A stretch of DNA of 64,000 bases from Sphaerospermopsis torques-reginae ITEP-024 (GCF_019598945.1 NZ_CP080598.1:5146001-5210000), one strand, 5' to 3'; shown: positions 1-8,550, counted from the first letter of the stretch. Translations and numbers: made by a program. Notes: generated by a model from the sequence alone, not told the origin.

Positions 1-157
1 CAGTCATGGGAAGTTTACCTGTAATAATTTCTTGAATAGTAGGATGAGGTAAACCTAAATTATCAGCTAAAATATTTTCGCTGATTTCTAATTCATCTAA
101 AAATTCATACTTTAAAATTTCACCAGCATGAGGATTATGCAGTAAGTTATTTTCCAT
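1..157 (-). CDS. higA: HigA-type antitoxin, partial (runs off window)
   Basis: The minus-strand reading begins at an ATG (complement of 155-157) preceded by a good AGGAGAAA ribosome site and reads MENNLLHNPHAGEILK..., the typical N-terminus of HigA/VapI antitoxins (an 'HPGEIL'-like motif followed by a helix-turn-helix: the visible part includes EISENILADNLGL and TIQEIITGK). About 52 codons are visible and the 3' end lies outside the window. It starts 11 bases after the stop of the HigB-like toxin gene, giving the toxin-first order characteristic of higBA. The inferred role is neutralising the toxin and repressing the operon. Family identification is confident; completeness cannot be judged. 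Confidence 0.8.
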   Translation of the reverse strand, partial: MENNLLHNPHAGEILKYEFLDELEISENILADNLGLPHPTIQEIITGKLPMT

Positions 158-168
158 GAGATTTTCTC

Positions 169-450
169 CTAATGGTAATCCACTATTTCTACATTATAAA
201 CATTTCTATTTTCCCAAATGAAACAGATCCGCCATTGCTTTGTAAGACGGATACTGTATTGTCCTATTCTATCACCAGAAAGAGCTTCTAAGCGATTTCC
301 TAGAGGAATACGAAGATCATCTAAATTAGTTGATGCTTCCAATTGTCGCAATTTGCGTAAGGCGCGTTCTTGGATCTCTACTGGTAATTTTCGTGAAATT
401 ACCCCCTGCCATATTTTTTCTGTTTCTTTACAAGCAAAGGAAACAATCAT
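169..450 (-). CDS. higB: HigB-type mRNA interferase toxin
   Basis: This 93-residue protein matches the RelE/ParE-fold HigB (proteic killer suppression) family in length and motifs: IQERALRKLRQL in the helical half, then NRLEALSGDR, GQYSIRL and QWRICFIWE, ending in VEIVDYH. Family members cleave translated mRNA at the ribosome when the antitoxin is degraded. The antitoxin gene follows directly on the same strand, so the two form one operon. All core residues of the family (the R of SIR and the QWRI strand) are present, so the toxin is probably intact. A plus-strand frame over the same bases is a shadow. Confidence 0.85.
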   Translation of the reverse strand: MIVSFACKETEKIWQGVISRKLPVEIQERALRKLRQLEASTNLDDLRIPLGNRLEALSGDRIGQYSIRLTKQWRICFIWENRNVYNVEIVDYH

Positions 451-558
451 TACTTTTAATTATTTTGTTTCTGTGATGTATAGTTTTTTATTATACCTCT
501 TCCCTTATTATAATGTATTAAAATATGATTCAAATATTATACTTCCCTCTATCTAAAT

Positions 559-2217
559 ATGAGCATTTACCCTGATTTCCAAGCACAAGGTTATCAAGTT
601 ATTAAAGAACTAGGGCGTAACAGAGAAGGTGGCAGAATTACTTGGTTAGTAACAAATATTAACACAGGGCAACAAGAAGTAATAAAACAGTTTTGTTTTG
701 CTCAAGCAGGTTCTAACTGGTCAAGTTTTGCAGCACACGAACGAGAAATACAGGTACTAACAGGACTCAAACATCCGGGAATTCCTTGTTATTTAAATTC
801 CTTTCCTACATCTGATGGTTTTTGTCTAGTTCAACAATATATTGATGCTTCCACTTTAGCAGAACCTCGGAGTTTTTCACCAGAAGAAATCAAACAAATT
901 GCTGTTAAAGTTTTAGAAATTCTTGTATATTTACAAAATCGTATTCCGTCGGTAATTCATCGAGATATCAAACCAGAAAATATATTAGTAGATGAACACA
1001 TCAATGTTTATTTAATTGATTTTGGCTTTGCACGTATTGGTAGTCAAGAAGTGGCTGGAAGTAGTGTATTTAAAGGAACTCCTGGTTTTATTCCACCTGA
1101 GCAAATGTTTAAGCCAACAGAGGCTACAGATTTGTATGCTTTGGGTGCAACTTTGATTTGCTTATTGACAGGAATTAAGTCAACAGAAATAGATAAATTA
1201 CAAGATGAAGATGATCCTTATTTACTTAAATTTCGTCATCTTTTACCCCGATTGAGTTTACGGTTTTTGGATTGGTTGGAAAAGATGGTACAACCGAAAC
1301 AAAAAGACAGGTTTTCTAATGCAGAATTAGCTTTACAAGCACTCAAACCACTTGATGTCATCCGTATTCCAATAGTTACTATAAGTCAAACATTACTAGA
1401 ATTTAAAGCACAGAAGTTAGGGGAAAAAATAAACCAACTCATTACAATTAAAAACTCTGTACCAGATACTTTATTAGAAGGTAGATGGGAAGTTGCACCT
1501 CATCCTAGTGATCCTCCTCATACTCCAGATTCTCATGCTTGGATTTCGGTTCAACCTGCCAAGTTCAAGCGTAATAATATTGATTTTCGTATTCAAATTG
1601 ATACTAAGAATTTAATGGCACAGAAAAATTATAAACGTCAACTGATACTATACAGTAATTCCTATCCAGAGAGTCATATTTTAACAGTGAAGGTACAGAC
1701 AGAAGATTTACCTATTGAGAAAAGGAAGATAAATTATCGGGATTTAATTGGGTTGCTTATAGCGGCTGTCATCTCATTTACAGCTATGATTTGTAGTATA
1801 CCTTATTTAACAATAGAGTCTTTTCTTCTTAGCCTGACGTGTGGCTTCTGGCTTTTTCTTTCGTTTTTTCTTGTGTATCGAGAGAATCGAAAGGTGGGAT
1901 ATTTGGCTGTGGTTTGGGCGGTGGCTGTGGTTATGGCTGTGGGATATTTGGCTGTAGTTTGGGCGGTGGCGGGGGCTGTGATTGGTGCTGTGATTGGGGC
2001 TGTAGACTCATTTACAATTGTACTGATGCTACTTTTATTAGGTTTTGGAATTACTGTAGGAACGGGAATAATAATAGGCTTTCTGAATCCATTTATTTTG
2101 TTAGCACTAACCGGAACAGGTTTACCTGCACTTTCCATGCTGCTTTATCCACCTCTAAAAAGACGTAAGTTAATTGCTAAATATCGTCAGTCTGAGGAAT
2201 CTTTAATCAAACCGTGA
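559..2217 (+). CDS. Membrane-anchored Ser/Thr protein kinase
   Basis: A 552-residue protein. Residues about 12-265 form a PknB-like kinase domain: glycine-rich start GRNREGG, the ATP lysine in VIKQ (K43), catalytic HRDIKPEN (134-141), DFG (154-156) and the GTPGFIPPEQ activation segment, so it should be active. A middle part of unknown fold (about 290-390) is followed by several hydrophobic segments (about 395-530) that place the kinase at a membrane. Two of these arise from a 45-bp tandem DNA duplication (see separate entry). The start ATG directly follows an AT-rich upstream region. The substrate is unknown. No partner gene is adjacent; higBA is divergent and the next gene lies beyond a repeat field. 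Confidence 0.88.
   Translation: MSIYPDFQAQGYQVIKELGRNREGGRITWLVTNINTGQQEVIKQFCFAQAGSNWSSFAAHEREIQVLTGLKHPGIPCYLNSFPTSDGFCLVQQYIDASTLAEPRSFSPEEIKQIAVKVLEILVYLQNRIPSVIHRDIKPENILVDEHINVYLIDFGFARIGSQEVAGSSVFKGTPGFIPPEQMFKPTEATDLYALGATLICLLTGIKSTEIDKLQDEDDPYLLKFRHLLPRLSLRFLDWLEKMVQPKQKDRFSNAELALQALKPLDVIRIPIVTISQTLLEFKAQKLGEKINQLITIKNSVPDTLLEGRWEVAPHPSDPPHTPDSHAWISVQPAKFKRNNIDFRIQIDTKNLMAQKNYKRQLILYSNSYPESHILTVKVQTEDLPIEKRKINYRDLIGLLIAAVISFTAMICSIPYLTIESFLLSLTCGFWLFLSFFLVYRENRKVGYLAVVWAVAVVMAVGYLAVVWAVAGAVIGAVIGAVDSFTIVLMLLLLGFGITVGTGIIIGFLNPFILLALTGTGLPALSMLLYPPLKRRKLIAKYRQSEESLIKP
1894..1983 (+). repeat. 45-bp in-frame tandem duplication inside kinase gene
   Basis: Two consecutive 45-bp units begin with GTGGGATATTTGGC at 1894 and 1939 and differ at only a few bases. 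Because 45 is a multiple of three, the duplication adds 15 residues (GYLAVVWAV... twice) to the transmembrane part without breaking the frame. A short GTGATTGG repeat follows. This looks like a recent slippage event. Confidence 0.85.
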
Positions 2218-2222
2218 AAATA

Positions 2223-2383
2223 TCTGAATCAGGATATCCAGGATTTAAGGATTTTCAGGATAAGAACACGGATAAACGCAGATTGTCTGAATCAGGATGT
2301 CCAGGATTTAAGGATTTTCAGGATGAGGACATTAAATAATTTTGTCTGAATCAGGATGTCCAGGATTTAAGGATTTTCAGGAT
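2223..2383. repeat. Three direct copies of a 'CTGAATCAGGAT' dispersed repeat
   Basis: Copies of about 39 bp start near 2223, 2286 and 2344. Each reads CTGAATCAGGAT, then a T/G position, then CCAGGATTTAAGGATT and TTCAGGAT. Inverted copies lie at about 2507-2546 and 2632-2671. The same repeat recurs at 24080-24204. In both places it sits just upstream of a PD-(D/E)XK-like gene. Confidence 0.9.
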
Positions 2384-2461
2384 ATGATTGATTAAGTATC
2401 AATTATTCCTGAAGTTCACAACTAATCATTAATTATATCACCAAAAATAATCCTCTACATC

Positions 2462-2711
2462 ACAATATTATTGAATTTCTAAAATTATGATACCCACAAA
2501 TAACCCCATCCTGTACATCCTTAAATCCTGGATATCCTGATTCAGACAAAATATATTGACAAACACAACCATAATTAATTAACATTACAATATTATTGAA
2601 TTTCTAAAATTATGATACCCACAAATAACCCCATCCTGTACATCCTTAAATCCTGGATATCCTGAGTCATACAAAATATATTGACAAACACAACCATAAT
2701 TAATTAACATT
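2462..2711. repeat. 125-bp tandem duplication carrying inverted repeat copies
   Basis: The segment 2462-2586 is followed immediately by a second copy at 2587-2711. I find only about two mismatches, in the TTCAGAC versus GTCATAC stretch. Each unit holds one inverted copy of the CTGAATCAGGAT repeat and ends AACCATAATTAATTAACATT. Together with the entry above this fills the 2218-2775 gap; no gene is visible there. Confidence 0.9.
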
Positions 2712-2775
2712 TGAATTGATGTAACAACAAATATTTGACTCTCCTATCCATTTTTAGTCCTAATTAATTATCACC

Positions 2776-3384
2776 ATGCCTTACAGTGATTTTACACTTA
2801 AAAAAGTCCGCCAAGATTTAGCAATTACCATCCATGAAGGTGGAAGATTTTTCCCAGACATTCCTCCTGTAGCACCTGATGATTTATTACGTCAAGAACT
2901 AGAAGAAGGTGTACCTTTGGTACTCGCAAGAGGTAGCGAAAAAGCCCGTTCTGAATGGATTATTAGCCCTGTATTAACAGCAGTGAGAAGATTATTAAAT
3001 CGTCAAGTAAGCCTTTTTTCTGGAGAAGATTTTACTGTAGATACCAACATGGGACTTAATGGTATTTGTGATTTTCTGATTAGTCAATCACCCACCCAAT
3101 TAGAAATTCAAGCTCCAGTTATTATCATTATAGAAGCAAAAAAAGAAAATCTGAATGGTGGTTTAGGTCAGTGTATTGCAGAAATGGTAGCTGCTCAAAA
3201 ATTTAATGCTGCTAATAGTATAGATATTTCTACTATTTTTGGTTCTGTCACCAGTGGCACAGCTTGGAAATTTTTGAAATTAGAAGGTAATTTAGTCACT
3301 ATTGATATTACCGAATATCCCTTACCACCAGTTGAGCCAATTTTAGGATTTTTGCTGTGGATGTTAAGTAGTCATGCAAAATAA
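2776..3384 (+). CDS. PD-(D/E)XK-like hypothetical protein (copy 1)
   Basis: A 202-residue protein with no signal peptide. The central part has an acidic residue in a strand (GICDFLIS), then a hydrophobic strand ending in the signature IIEAKKENLNGGLGQCIAEM, followed by a helix with AAQKFNAA and a strand IFGSVTSGTAWKF. The D...EAKK arrangement followed by a Q-containing helix is the layout of restriction-endonuclease-like (PD-(D/E)XK) nucleases, often annotated as type I restriction R-subunit N-terminal-like. It is paralogous to the gene at 24317-24925, which shares the EAKK, GQC.AE.VAAQK and FG.V.....WEF segments. Whether it cuts DNA is unknown. It follows a field of dispersed repeats. Confidence 0.7.
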   Translation: MPYSDFTLKKVRQDLAITIHEGGRFFPDIPPVAPDDLLRQELEEGVPLVLARGSEKARSEWIISPVLTAVRRLLNRQVSLFSGEDFTVDTNMGLNGICDFLISQSPTQLEIQAPVIIIIEAKKENLNGGLGQCIAEMVAAQKFNAANSIDISTIFGSVTSGTAWKFLKLEGNLVTIDITEYPLPPVEPILGFLLWMLSSHAK

Positions 3385-3526
3385 ATTCTCCATCTCTTGA
3401 TTTATATATCTTTTACATTTATTCAGCATCCCCCAAGTATTAAATAAGCAAGTATTAAAAATGCCCAGATTTTTTTCCAAATAGGCAAAATCTAGGCAAT
3501 AATAAATATTGATTTTCTAGAACCCA

Positions 3527-3598
3527 AGCCGATGATGGGATTTGAACCCACGGCCTGCTGATTACGAATCAGCTGCACTACCACTGTGCTACATCGGC
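3527..3598 (-). tRNA. trnT-CGU: tRNA-Thr (CGU)
   Basis: The minus strand folds into a full cloverleaf. The acceptor is GCCGATG/CATCGGC, the D arm GCAC/GTGC, and the anticodon stem GCTGA/TCAGC around the loop TTCGTAA (anticodon CGT, reading ACG threonine codons). The T arm is GTGGG/CCCAT with loop TTCAAAT. The variable loop has five bases. CCA is not encoded. I took the base after the acceptor (3527) as the discriminator. Confidence 0.95.
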
Positions 3599-3635
3599 AT
3601 AAACCATCCAAAATTATAGCATAATTCTTAAAAAA

Positions 3636-3968
3636 ATGGTAGATCCAAATCTCAAAAATCGCTTAAAAGCCGAAATGGCCTCACCCTATCGGGGTTTAAG
3701 GCAGTTTATCTATATTGGCGTTGGTGCTTCTGGTTTTATCGGTGCATTTGTATTTTTCTTTCAAATACTTGCTGGTATAAATATTGACAGTAGCTTACTT
3801 AACTTTGCACTGCAGGCAGGAATAGTTGCCCTCATGGTATTTCTGTGGAGATGGGAACAGCGACGCTCCAAAGAGGTAGGAGTCAGGAGTCAGAAGTCAG
3901 GAGTTCAAGGAGTCAGGAGTCAGGAGTCAGGAGAAGAAATTAGGAAGAAAAGTTTTCGGCGAATATAA
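3636..3968 (+). CDS. DUF3493 family membrane protein
   Basis: The first ~80 residues match the cyanobacterial/plastid DUF3493 family: a conserved MASPYRGLRQFIY entry, two hydrophobic helices (IGAFVFFFQIL and FALQAGIVALMVFLW), then a basic WRWEQRRS end. Plant relatives (LPA3-like) have been linked to photosystem II accumulation; I infer a thylakoid-associated role only by family. The last ~28 codons (from about 3878) are written in an AGTCAGG heptamer repeat, giving a low-complexity tail before the stop. The native stop was probably lost to repeat invasion. The start is the ATG right after the tRNA region, with no strong ribosome site. Confidence 0.75.
   Translation: MVDPNLKNRLKAEMASPYRGLRQFIYIGVGASGFIGAFVFFFQILAGINIDSSLLNFALQAGIVALMVFLWRWEQRRSKEVGVRSQKSGVQGVRSQESGEEIRKKSFRRI
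3878..3935. repeat. STRR heptamer (AGTCAGG) repeat in 3' end of a gene
   Basis: Seven to eight degenerate units of the heptamer AGTCAGG overlap the last codons of the DUF3493 gene. Its complement, TCCTGAC, recurs at about 8362, 38710, 41875 and 43890. Confidence 0.85.
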
Positions 3969-4190
3969 TAGAGCCTCCGGTCCCGTTAGGGATACGCTAC
4001 TACACAAACAAAGTCCACTAGTGGACTAACGAAAAACTAGGGATTTCAAACCTGCGTAGGCAGGTTTTGTCTGTGTAGATGTGATTTCTAATCACCCAAG
4101 TTGGACTTTTCAAACATCCTCTGAGACAGATCCCTGACTTCTTGGAAAAGTCAAGGATCTGGGTATTGGGTTTGATTGAATTTGTTGAAG
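3969..4190. repeat. Cluster of small palindromes (AGTCCACTAGTGGACT and others)
   Basis: This 222-bp gap contains a perfect 16-bp palindrome AGTCCACTAGTGGACT (about 4012-4027). A hairpin AACCTGCGTAGGCAGGTT follows near 4050, and a hairpin GATCCCTGACTT...AAGTCAAGGATC lies at 4130-4160. The last belongs to the same family as the elements at 22494 and 23410. No gene is visible. Confidence 0.7.
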
Positions 4191-5837
4191 TTACTGTGCT
4201 GTCACCAAATAAGCAGAAGAAATTGGTTGCGCCCTACCAATAGCCACAAGTGATTGATAAACAAAAGCAGCAATTTCCGCCCTAGTTGCCTGACGATTAG
4301 GATCAAGTTGTTGCACCGTCGGATAATTCACTACTAATTGTCTCACAGTAGCAGCAGCTACAGGTCCAATGGCATAATTGGGAATTTGAGCAGCATCAGT
4401 ATAAACGCTGACAATATTGTTATTGTTAGCAGTGAAATTCAACCCGTTGGCTAAAGCCACTAAAGCCTGAACTCTAGGAATTTGTTGCTGTGGTTTAAAA
4501 GTTCCATCAGGATACCCTGCTACAAATTGACTTTGGTACGCAGCTTGAATTGCATTATAAGCCCAAAAATTGCTTTGCACATCCTTAAACTGAATAGCTG
4601 GACGTTTAACAGGAGGTGTCAAAGCTTTATTGATAATAGTCGCAAATTGGGCGCGAGTGACAGGTTCATTAGGTTTAAAAGTGCCATCGGGAAAACCTGC
4701 AATAATATTTTGGGCAGCTAAAGCTTCAATATAAGCTTTTGCCCAATAACCTGTTGGCACATCTTTAAATGCTGTAGCACCTGTACTACCAGTACCACCA
4801 CTGGGGGGAGTAACAGTTGCAGCTACAAAATCTACTGCGCCCGTAATGCGTTTTTGATCAATATCATTGCCAATAGCAACAATGCGATTACCTCTAGTGG
4901 AATTATTTAAGTCGTGACGCGTGTTATTCCGAATCAGATTACCACCAGGACTGTCATTAGTACCAAGGTTAGGAAGAGCATTGATAGTGGCAACAATACC
5001 ATCCCGCTTATTGTTCTGAATAAAATTCTTACGCAGTATGGGTTTGGCAGATTCAGAGATAAACAGACCATCTTGGTTTTTAATAATTTGGTTTCCTTCT
5101 ACCAAAGGTGTAGAATTTCCACCAATAGCCAAACCAAAACCAGTATCTTCAAAGGTGTTATTTCTAATTTCACCTTGAGCAGAACGGGCTAAAGAAATCC
5201 CATTACCTCCATTTTTGAAAAAGATGTTATTTTCAATTTTGGGATTTCCTGTACCTGTAACAAAAACCCCTTCTCTGACACTGTTGGTAAAAGTATTGTT
5301 TTTGATAGTGGGATTGCTTGATTCTACCCAAACAGCAGTACCTCGTTGATTGGGATTAGTCACAGTTAAGCCAGCAATAGTGGTATTATTTTCTGCGAGG
5401 ATTGTGACATCCTGTCTAGCAAAAGTACGACTGGTGTAAAACCCACCACCTGTAATTATTGTTCCTTGACCTTTGGCAGATTCATTACCTATAAGTGTCA
5501 CTCCTGGTTTGAGTATTAAAGGAAAACTTTCCCCAGTGTCCTTACTATAGTTACCAGGAGCAAGTTGAATCACTGTGTTTGCTTGCGCTTGGGAAAGAGC
5601 AAAGGTAATGGTTTTGTAAGGTGTTGCTGCGCTCACACCAGCACCGGCAAGATCTTGACCAGTTACCGGATTAACATAAATGACTGTAGCACTGGCAGGA
5701 ATTTGGGCAATCAAACTTTGAGCAGAACCAGCGTTTACCTGACTGGGTAGCAATGTTGAACTACCAGCAATAACTAACAAAGCAGTCAAACTGCTTCCTA
5801 AAGATAAACGAGAGATGTTAAAACCCTTAGATTTCAT
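4191..5837 (-). CDS. Exported SLH-domain protein with DUF1565/right-handed beta-helix
   Basis: A 548-residue protein. Residues 1-36 are a signal peptide ending at VNA. Residues about 53-330 hold a DUF1565-type start (YVNPVTGQD...ATPYKTITFAL, APGNYS) followed by right-handed beta-helix repeats full of 'N.I..N' turns (IENNIFFKNGGNG, IRNNTFEDTG). The C-terminus carries three S-layer homology domains: 356-406 (FKDVPTGYWA...GFPDGTFKPN), 416-467 and a weaker third at 477-533. SLH domains bind secondary cell-wall polymers on peptidoglycan, so the protein is probably attached to the periplasmic face or outer layers; the beta-helix suggests carbohydrate binding or processing. It is transcribed alone. 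Confidence 0.88.
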   Translation of the reverse strand: MKSKGFNISRLSLGSSLTALLVIAGSSTLLPSQVNAGSAQSLIAQIPASATVIYVNPVTGQDLAGAGVSAATPYKTITFALSQAQANTVIQLAPGNYSKDTGESFPLILKPGVTLIGNESAKGQGTIITGGGFYTSRTFARQDVTILAENNTTIAGLTVTNPNQRGTAVWVESSNPTIKNNTFTNSVREGVFVTGTGNPKIENNIFFKNGGNGISLARSAQGEIRNNTFEDTGFGLAIGGNSTPLVEGNQIIKNQDGLFISESAKPILRKNFIQNNKRDGIVATINALPNLGTNDSPGGNLIRNNTRHDLNNSTRGNRIVAIGNDIDQKRITGAVDFVAATVTPPSGGTGSTGATAFKDVPTGYWAKAYIEALAAQNIIAGFPDGTFKPNEPVTRAQFATIINKALTPPVKRPAIQFKDVQSNFWAYNAIQAAYQSQFVAGYPDGTFKPQQQIPRVQALVALANGLNFTANNNNIVSVYTDAAQIPNYAIGPVAAATVRQLVVNYPTVQQLDPNRQATRAEIAAFVYQSLVAIGRAQPISSAYLVTAQ

Positions 5838-5987
5838 ATTTTAGATGTACTTGCTTACGGTACTTTTAATACAGTCTAAAGTAACAGCGTCGAACTGTAA
5901 AACCCATGCAAAAATATACAGGATGATCAACAGTGATTCTGGGTAAAGTTGGGAATCGGATACGATCTATATTGGGTATTGAACAAA

Positions 5988-6656
5988 TTATTTTTTCTTA
6001 GGATAGGTCGAATTACGTTGCTTAGGTATTTCTCCTCGCAATTGTAATCTACCATTAGTAATAATTCGTAACATTTCCTGAAGATCCTGTTCGATATTTT
6101 CTAGAACATTATCGGCATATTGATCAGCACCATCTTCAATTTCTTGAGCTTGAGCGATCGCATTTTGGCGCATTTCCTCTAACTCTTGCATACAAGCACG
6201 TTTTTTGCGCTCAATTTCTGCCAGAGTATCTTGCATCATTGCGTCACACTCTTGCTGTACTTTTCGACGCAGTTGTTCAGTTTCCCTTTCTGCTTGTCTG
6301 ATAATATCGCTATCAGCCAGAATTTGCGCTCTTTTAGCCTGTGCTGCTTCTACCACCTGCTGTCCGTACTCCTCCGCTTCCAGCATGATTTCCTCCTTGT
6401 TTTGAAGGAGTTCTGCTGCTTCCTGAAACACCGACGGTAAAGAAACACGCACAAAATCAAGCTGTTCTAGAACCTTGTCTTCATCTATCAGCGTGCGTCC
6501 AGTCAGAGGAATTTGCAAACCAGCAAGAATCATATCCTCTAAACGGTTAAGTTCTTGGAGAATATCTACACCTCCTTGTCCAATGGGGTTTTCTTGAGGT
6601 GGGACATTTTTTCCGTTGTGGTTGGGTTCAGGTTTGGAGAGTTTTGGTTGTAGCAT
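5988..6656 (-). CDS. cdv3: DivIVA-like coiled-coil cell-division protein (Cdv3 type)
   Basis: A 222-residue soluble protein. It has a conserved N-terminal block ([13 protein letters not shown]...[26 protein letters not shown]) followed by a long, charged, glutamine/glutamate-rich coiled coil (about 85-195). This layout matches the cyanobacterial DivIVA-like protein Cdv3, whose loss disturbs cell division; such genes are sometimes mislabelled as ATP synthase subunit b because of the coiled coil. Its start lies 91 bases inside the upstream coaD gene in another frame. The conserved block begins near residue 31, so a later start at M43 would delete family-conserved residues, and I keep the long start. 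Confidence 0.7.
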   Translation of the reverse strand: MLQPKLSKPEPNHNGKNVPPQENPIGQGGVDILQELNRLEDMILAGLQIPLTGRTLIDEDKVLEQLDFVRVSLPSVFQEAAELLQNKEEIMLEAEEYGQQVVEAAQAKRAQILADSDIIRQAERETEQLRRKVQQECDAMMQDTLAEIERKKRACMQELEEMRQNAIAQAQEIEDGADQYADNVLENIEQDLQEMLRIITNGRLQLRGEIPKQRNSTYPKKK

Positions 6657-7117
6657 TGGTATATATCCAGGGCAATGTGTGGGGGAACAAGATGATCGAC
6701 AGAGCCACCAAACTTTGCAATCTCTTTTACCACACTACTACTTAAAAAACTATACTCGTTTGAGGTGGCCAGAAAAACTGTTTCCATCTGAGTGGAAAGT
6801 GTTTTATTAGTGTGAGCCATTTGTAGCTCAATCTCAAAATCGGAAACTGCTCGTAAACCACGTAACAAAACTTGTGCTTGTCGCATTTGGGCATAGTTAA
6901 CGGTAAGTCCATCAAAACTGTCTACCTCCACATTCGGTAAATGTTTTGTAGCCTGACGAATTTGTTCTAACCGTTGTTGCACCGGAAAAAGTGGTATTTT
7001 GTTAGGATTTCGCAATACAGCCACTATTACCCCATCAAACAGGCGACTACCGCGCTGAATGATATCAAGGTGTCCCAATGTAATAGGGTCAAAACTCCCC
7101 GGATAGATAGCAATCAT
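6566..7117 (-). CDS. coaD: Phosphopantetheine adenylyltransferase
   Basis: CoaD catalyses the fourth step of coenzyme A synthesis (4'-phosphopantetheine + ATP to dephospho-CoA). The hallmark [16 protein letters not shown] at the N-terminus contains the T/HxGH-type nucleotide-binding motif, and the later [12 protein letters not shown] and the SSSVVKE signature are present. The family usually has about 160 residues. Here 183 are predicted, with a low-complexity tail ([14 protein letters not shown]...) that overlaps the start of the Cdv3-like gene by 91 bases, implying translational coupling. The tail is outside the conserved fold. Confidence 0.95.
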   Translation of the reverse strand: MIAIYPGSFDPITLGHLDIIQRGSRLFDGVIVAVLRNPNKIPLFPVQQRLEQIRQATKHLPNVEVDSFDGLTVNYAQMRQAQVLLRGLRAVSDFEIELQMAHTNKTLSTQMETVFLATSNEYSFLSSSVVKEIAKFGGSVDHLVPPHIALDIYQCYNQNSPNLNPTTTEKMSHLKKTPLDKEV

Positions 7118-7161
7118 TTATATAAATTAAACAGCTTTAGGTAATTATAGCGACATACAGG

Positions 7162-7320
7162 AGGCAGGGGGCAGGAGTTATTAATTTTGGATTTTGGATT
7201 TTGGATTTTGGATTGTGTTTGTTAACTCCAAGCTAAAATCTAAAATCTAAAATCTAAAATCTAAAATTTTCTTCCCCAGTCACCAATCACCAATCACCAA
7301 TCACCAATCACCAATCCCCT
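7162..7320. repeat. STRR array (TTTTGGA / AATCTAA / CACCAAT units)
   Basis: Four to five copies of ATTTTGG are followed by an inverted run of AATCTAAA units and then CACCAAT units. The first two can fold into a long hairpin between coaD and lgt. The same units recur at 8277-8360 and 38642-38706. They fill the 7118-7401 gap with no gene. Confidence 0.85.
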
Positions 7321-7401
7321 GCCTCCTGTTTTCATTTCCAGCTTATGATGTTTAGGTCGAGAAAATAGCAGTAGTCAATCAAATCTGTTAGGTAATTCTG
7401 C

Positions 7402-8265
7402 ATGACAATAGATTTTTCTGCTTTGCTCTTGGGATTTCAATTTACTTCTCCAGGACCAATTATATTTGAACTCGGTCCAGTGGTTATCCGCTGGTATGGC
7501 TTGTTGATTGCCTCAGCCGTGTTAATTGGCGTTAGCCTTTCGCAATATGTGGCAAAGCGTCGTCATGTTAATCCTGAGTTAATCAGTGATTTGTCGATTT
7601 GGCTGGTAATTGGGGCTATTCCCGCAGCTAGGCTATATTATGTTTTATTTCAATGGTCAGAATATTCCCAGCATCCAGAGAGGATTATAGCTATTTGGCA
7701 AGGAGGTATTGCCATTCATGGAGCAATTATTGGTGGTGTCATAGCGGCGTTAATCTTTGCCAAACTGAAAAAGATATCTTTTTGGCAATTAGCAGATTTA
7801 GTAGCTCCTTCGCTGATTTTAGGGCAAGCGATCGGACGTTGGGGTAATTTTTTCAATTCTGAGGCTTTTGGCAGACCAACTGATTTACCCTGGAAGCTGT
7901 ATATTCCCTTGGATCGTCGTCCTCCCGGTTTGGTTAATTTTGAATATTTCCATCCCACTTTTCTCTATGAATCTCTGTGGAATTTAATGGTTTTTGCCCT
8001 GCTGCTAACTTTATTTTTTCGCGCTTTATCTGGCAAGCCTCGCCTAAAGGTAGGGACGTTATTCTTAGTTTACTGGGTAGCCTATAGCTTAGGACGATTT
8101 TGGATTGAAGGCTTACGCACAGATAGCTTGATGCTAGGACCTTTGAGAATTGCACAAATAGTTAGTTTAACGGGAATTTCTTTAGGATTAGCTGGTTTAG
8201 CTTGGCTTTATTTATTCAAACGCCCTTTACCTGATGTGGTTTCTTCTTCTAACGGTGACTGGTGA
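7402..8265 (+). CDS. lgt: Prolipoprotein diacylglyceryl transferase
   Basis: Lgt moves diacylglycerol from phosphatidylglycerol to the lipobox cysteine of prolipoproteins in the inner membrane. The 287-residue protein has about seven membrane segments and the family signatures: the N-terminal RWYGLL segment, HGAIIGG, the Lgt box [13 protein letters not shown] and FLYESLWN. The C-terminus finishes in SSSNGDW, and the last codon and stop fall in a GGTGATT STRR. Substrates in this window could include the putative TPR lipoprotein at 59787. The ATG at 7402 gives a normal family start. Confidence 0.95.
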   Translation: MTIDFSALLLGFQFTSPGPIIFELGPVVIRWYGLLIASAVLIGVSLSQYVAKRRHVNPELISDLSIWLVIGAIPAARLYYVLFQWSEYSQHPERIIAIWQGGIAIHGAIIGGVIAALIFAKLKKISFWQLADLVAPSLILGQAIGRWGNFFNSEAFGRPTDLPWKLYIPLDRRPPGLVNFEYFHPTFLYESLWNLMVFALLLTLFFRALSGKPRLKVGTLFLVYWVAYSLGRFWIEGLRTDSLMLGPLRIAQIVSLTGISLGLAGLAWLYLFKRPLPDVVSSSNGDW

Positions 8266-8383
8266 TTGGTGATTCTATTTTGGATTTTGGATTTTGGATT
8301 TTGGATTTTGGATTGTATTTCATGAATCAAATCTAAAATCTAAAATCTAAAATCTAAAATTCTCCTGACTCCTGACTCCTGCC
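8258..8383. repeat. STRR array behind lgt
   Basis: GGTGATT, ATTTTGG, AATCTAA and TCCTGAC units follow each other. They resemble the array before lgt, so lgt is bracketed by the same repeat families. Confidence 0.8.
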
Positions 8384-8384
8384 C

Positions 8385-8419
8385 AAAAATAAAAAATGCC
8401 CCAGAGTTTTCTCTAGGGC
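8385..8419 (-). terminator. Rho-independent terminator-like hairpin, minus strand
   Basis: Bases 8398-8419 form GCCC(C/T)AGAG...CTCT(A/G)GGGC around a four-base loop. On the minus strand the hairpin is followed by ATTTTTTATTTTT (8397 down to 8385), a textbook terminator tail. No minus-strand protein gene ends here, which points to a short minus-strand transcript. Confidence 0.55.
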
Positions 8420-8494
8420 TTAACCAGGGTGCATCTACCATATCTCTCTACTAGGCCAGGGGCGTTGATCCGGAAGGGTAGTCAAGAAATGCCA
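8385..8494 (-). ncRNA. Unassigned structured small RNA candidate between lgt and cobM
   Basis: This GC-richer block (8398-8493) stands out from AT-rich surroundings and contains no ORF. On the plus strand, GCATCTACC (about 8431) can pair with GGGTAG...ATGC (8476-8492), and TTGATCCGGAAGGGTAGTCAA is a hairpin with a GGAA loop. On the minus strand the block ends in the terminator above. The minus strand is my preferred orientation because of the U tract; a plus-strand leader for cobM is the alternative. It does not match the cobalamin riboswitch B12 box, the glutamine riboswitch core or the SRP domain IV consensus as I know them. Confidence 0.35.
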
Positions 8495-8550
8495 AAAAAA
8501 TTTTTTGGGGAATAGTTGTGTAGATTTCTATAAGTGAATGTACTAATAAT

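Noticed and set aside
218-556. 112-residue frame opposite higB
   Set aside because: Shadow of the HigB gene in the other strand, running into AT-rich DNA.
1803-2168. Frames on both strands over the kinase membrane region
   Set aside because: Products of the tandem duplication and low-complexity GTG/GCC codons; the kinase frame explains the DNA.
5988-6656. ATP synthase subunit b
   Set aside because: The coiled coil is superficially similar, but there is no membrane anchor and no atp gene nearby; the N-terminal block is Cdv3-like.
8385-8550. Cobalamin riboswitch, glutamine riboswitch or SRP RNA upstream of cobM
   Set aside because: No B12 box is seen, the glutamine riboswitch core does not fit, and the GGAA hairpin lacks the SRP domain IV internal-loop bases.
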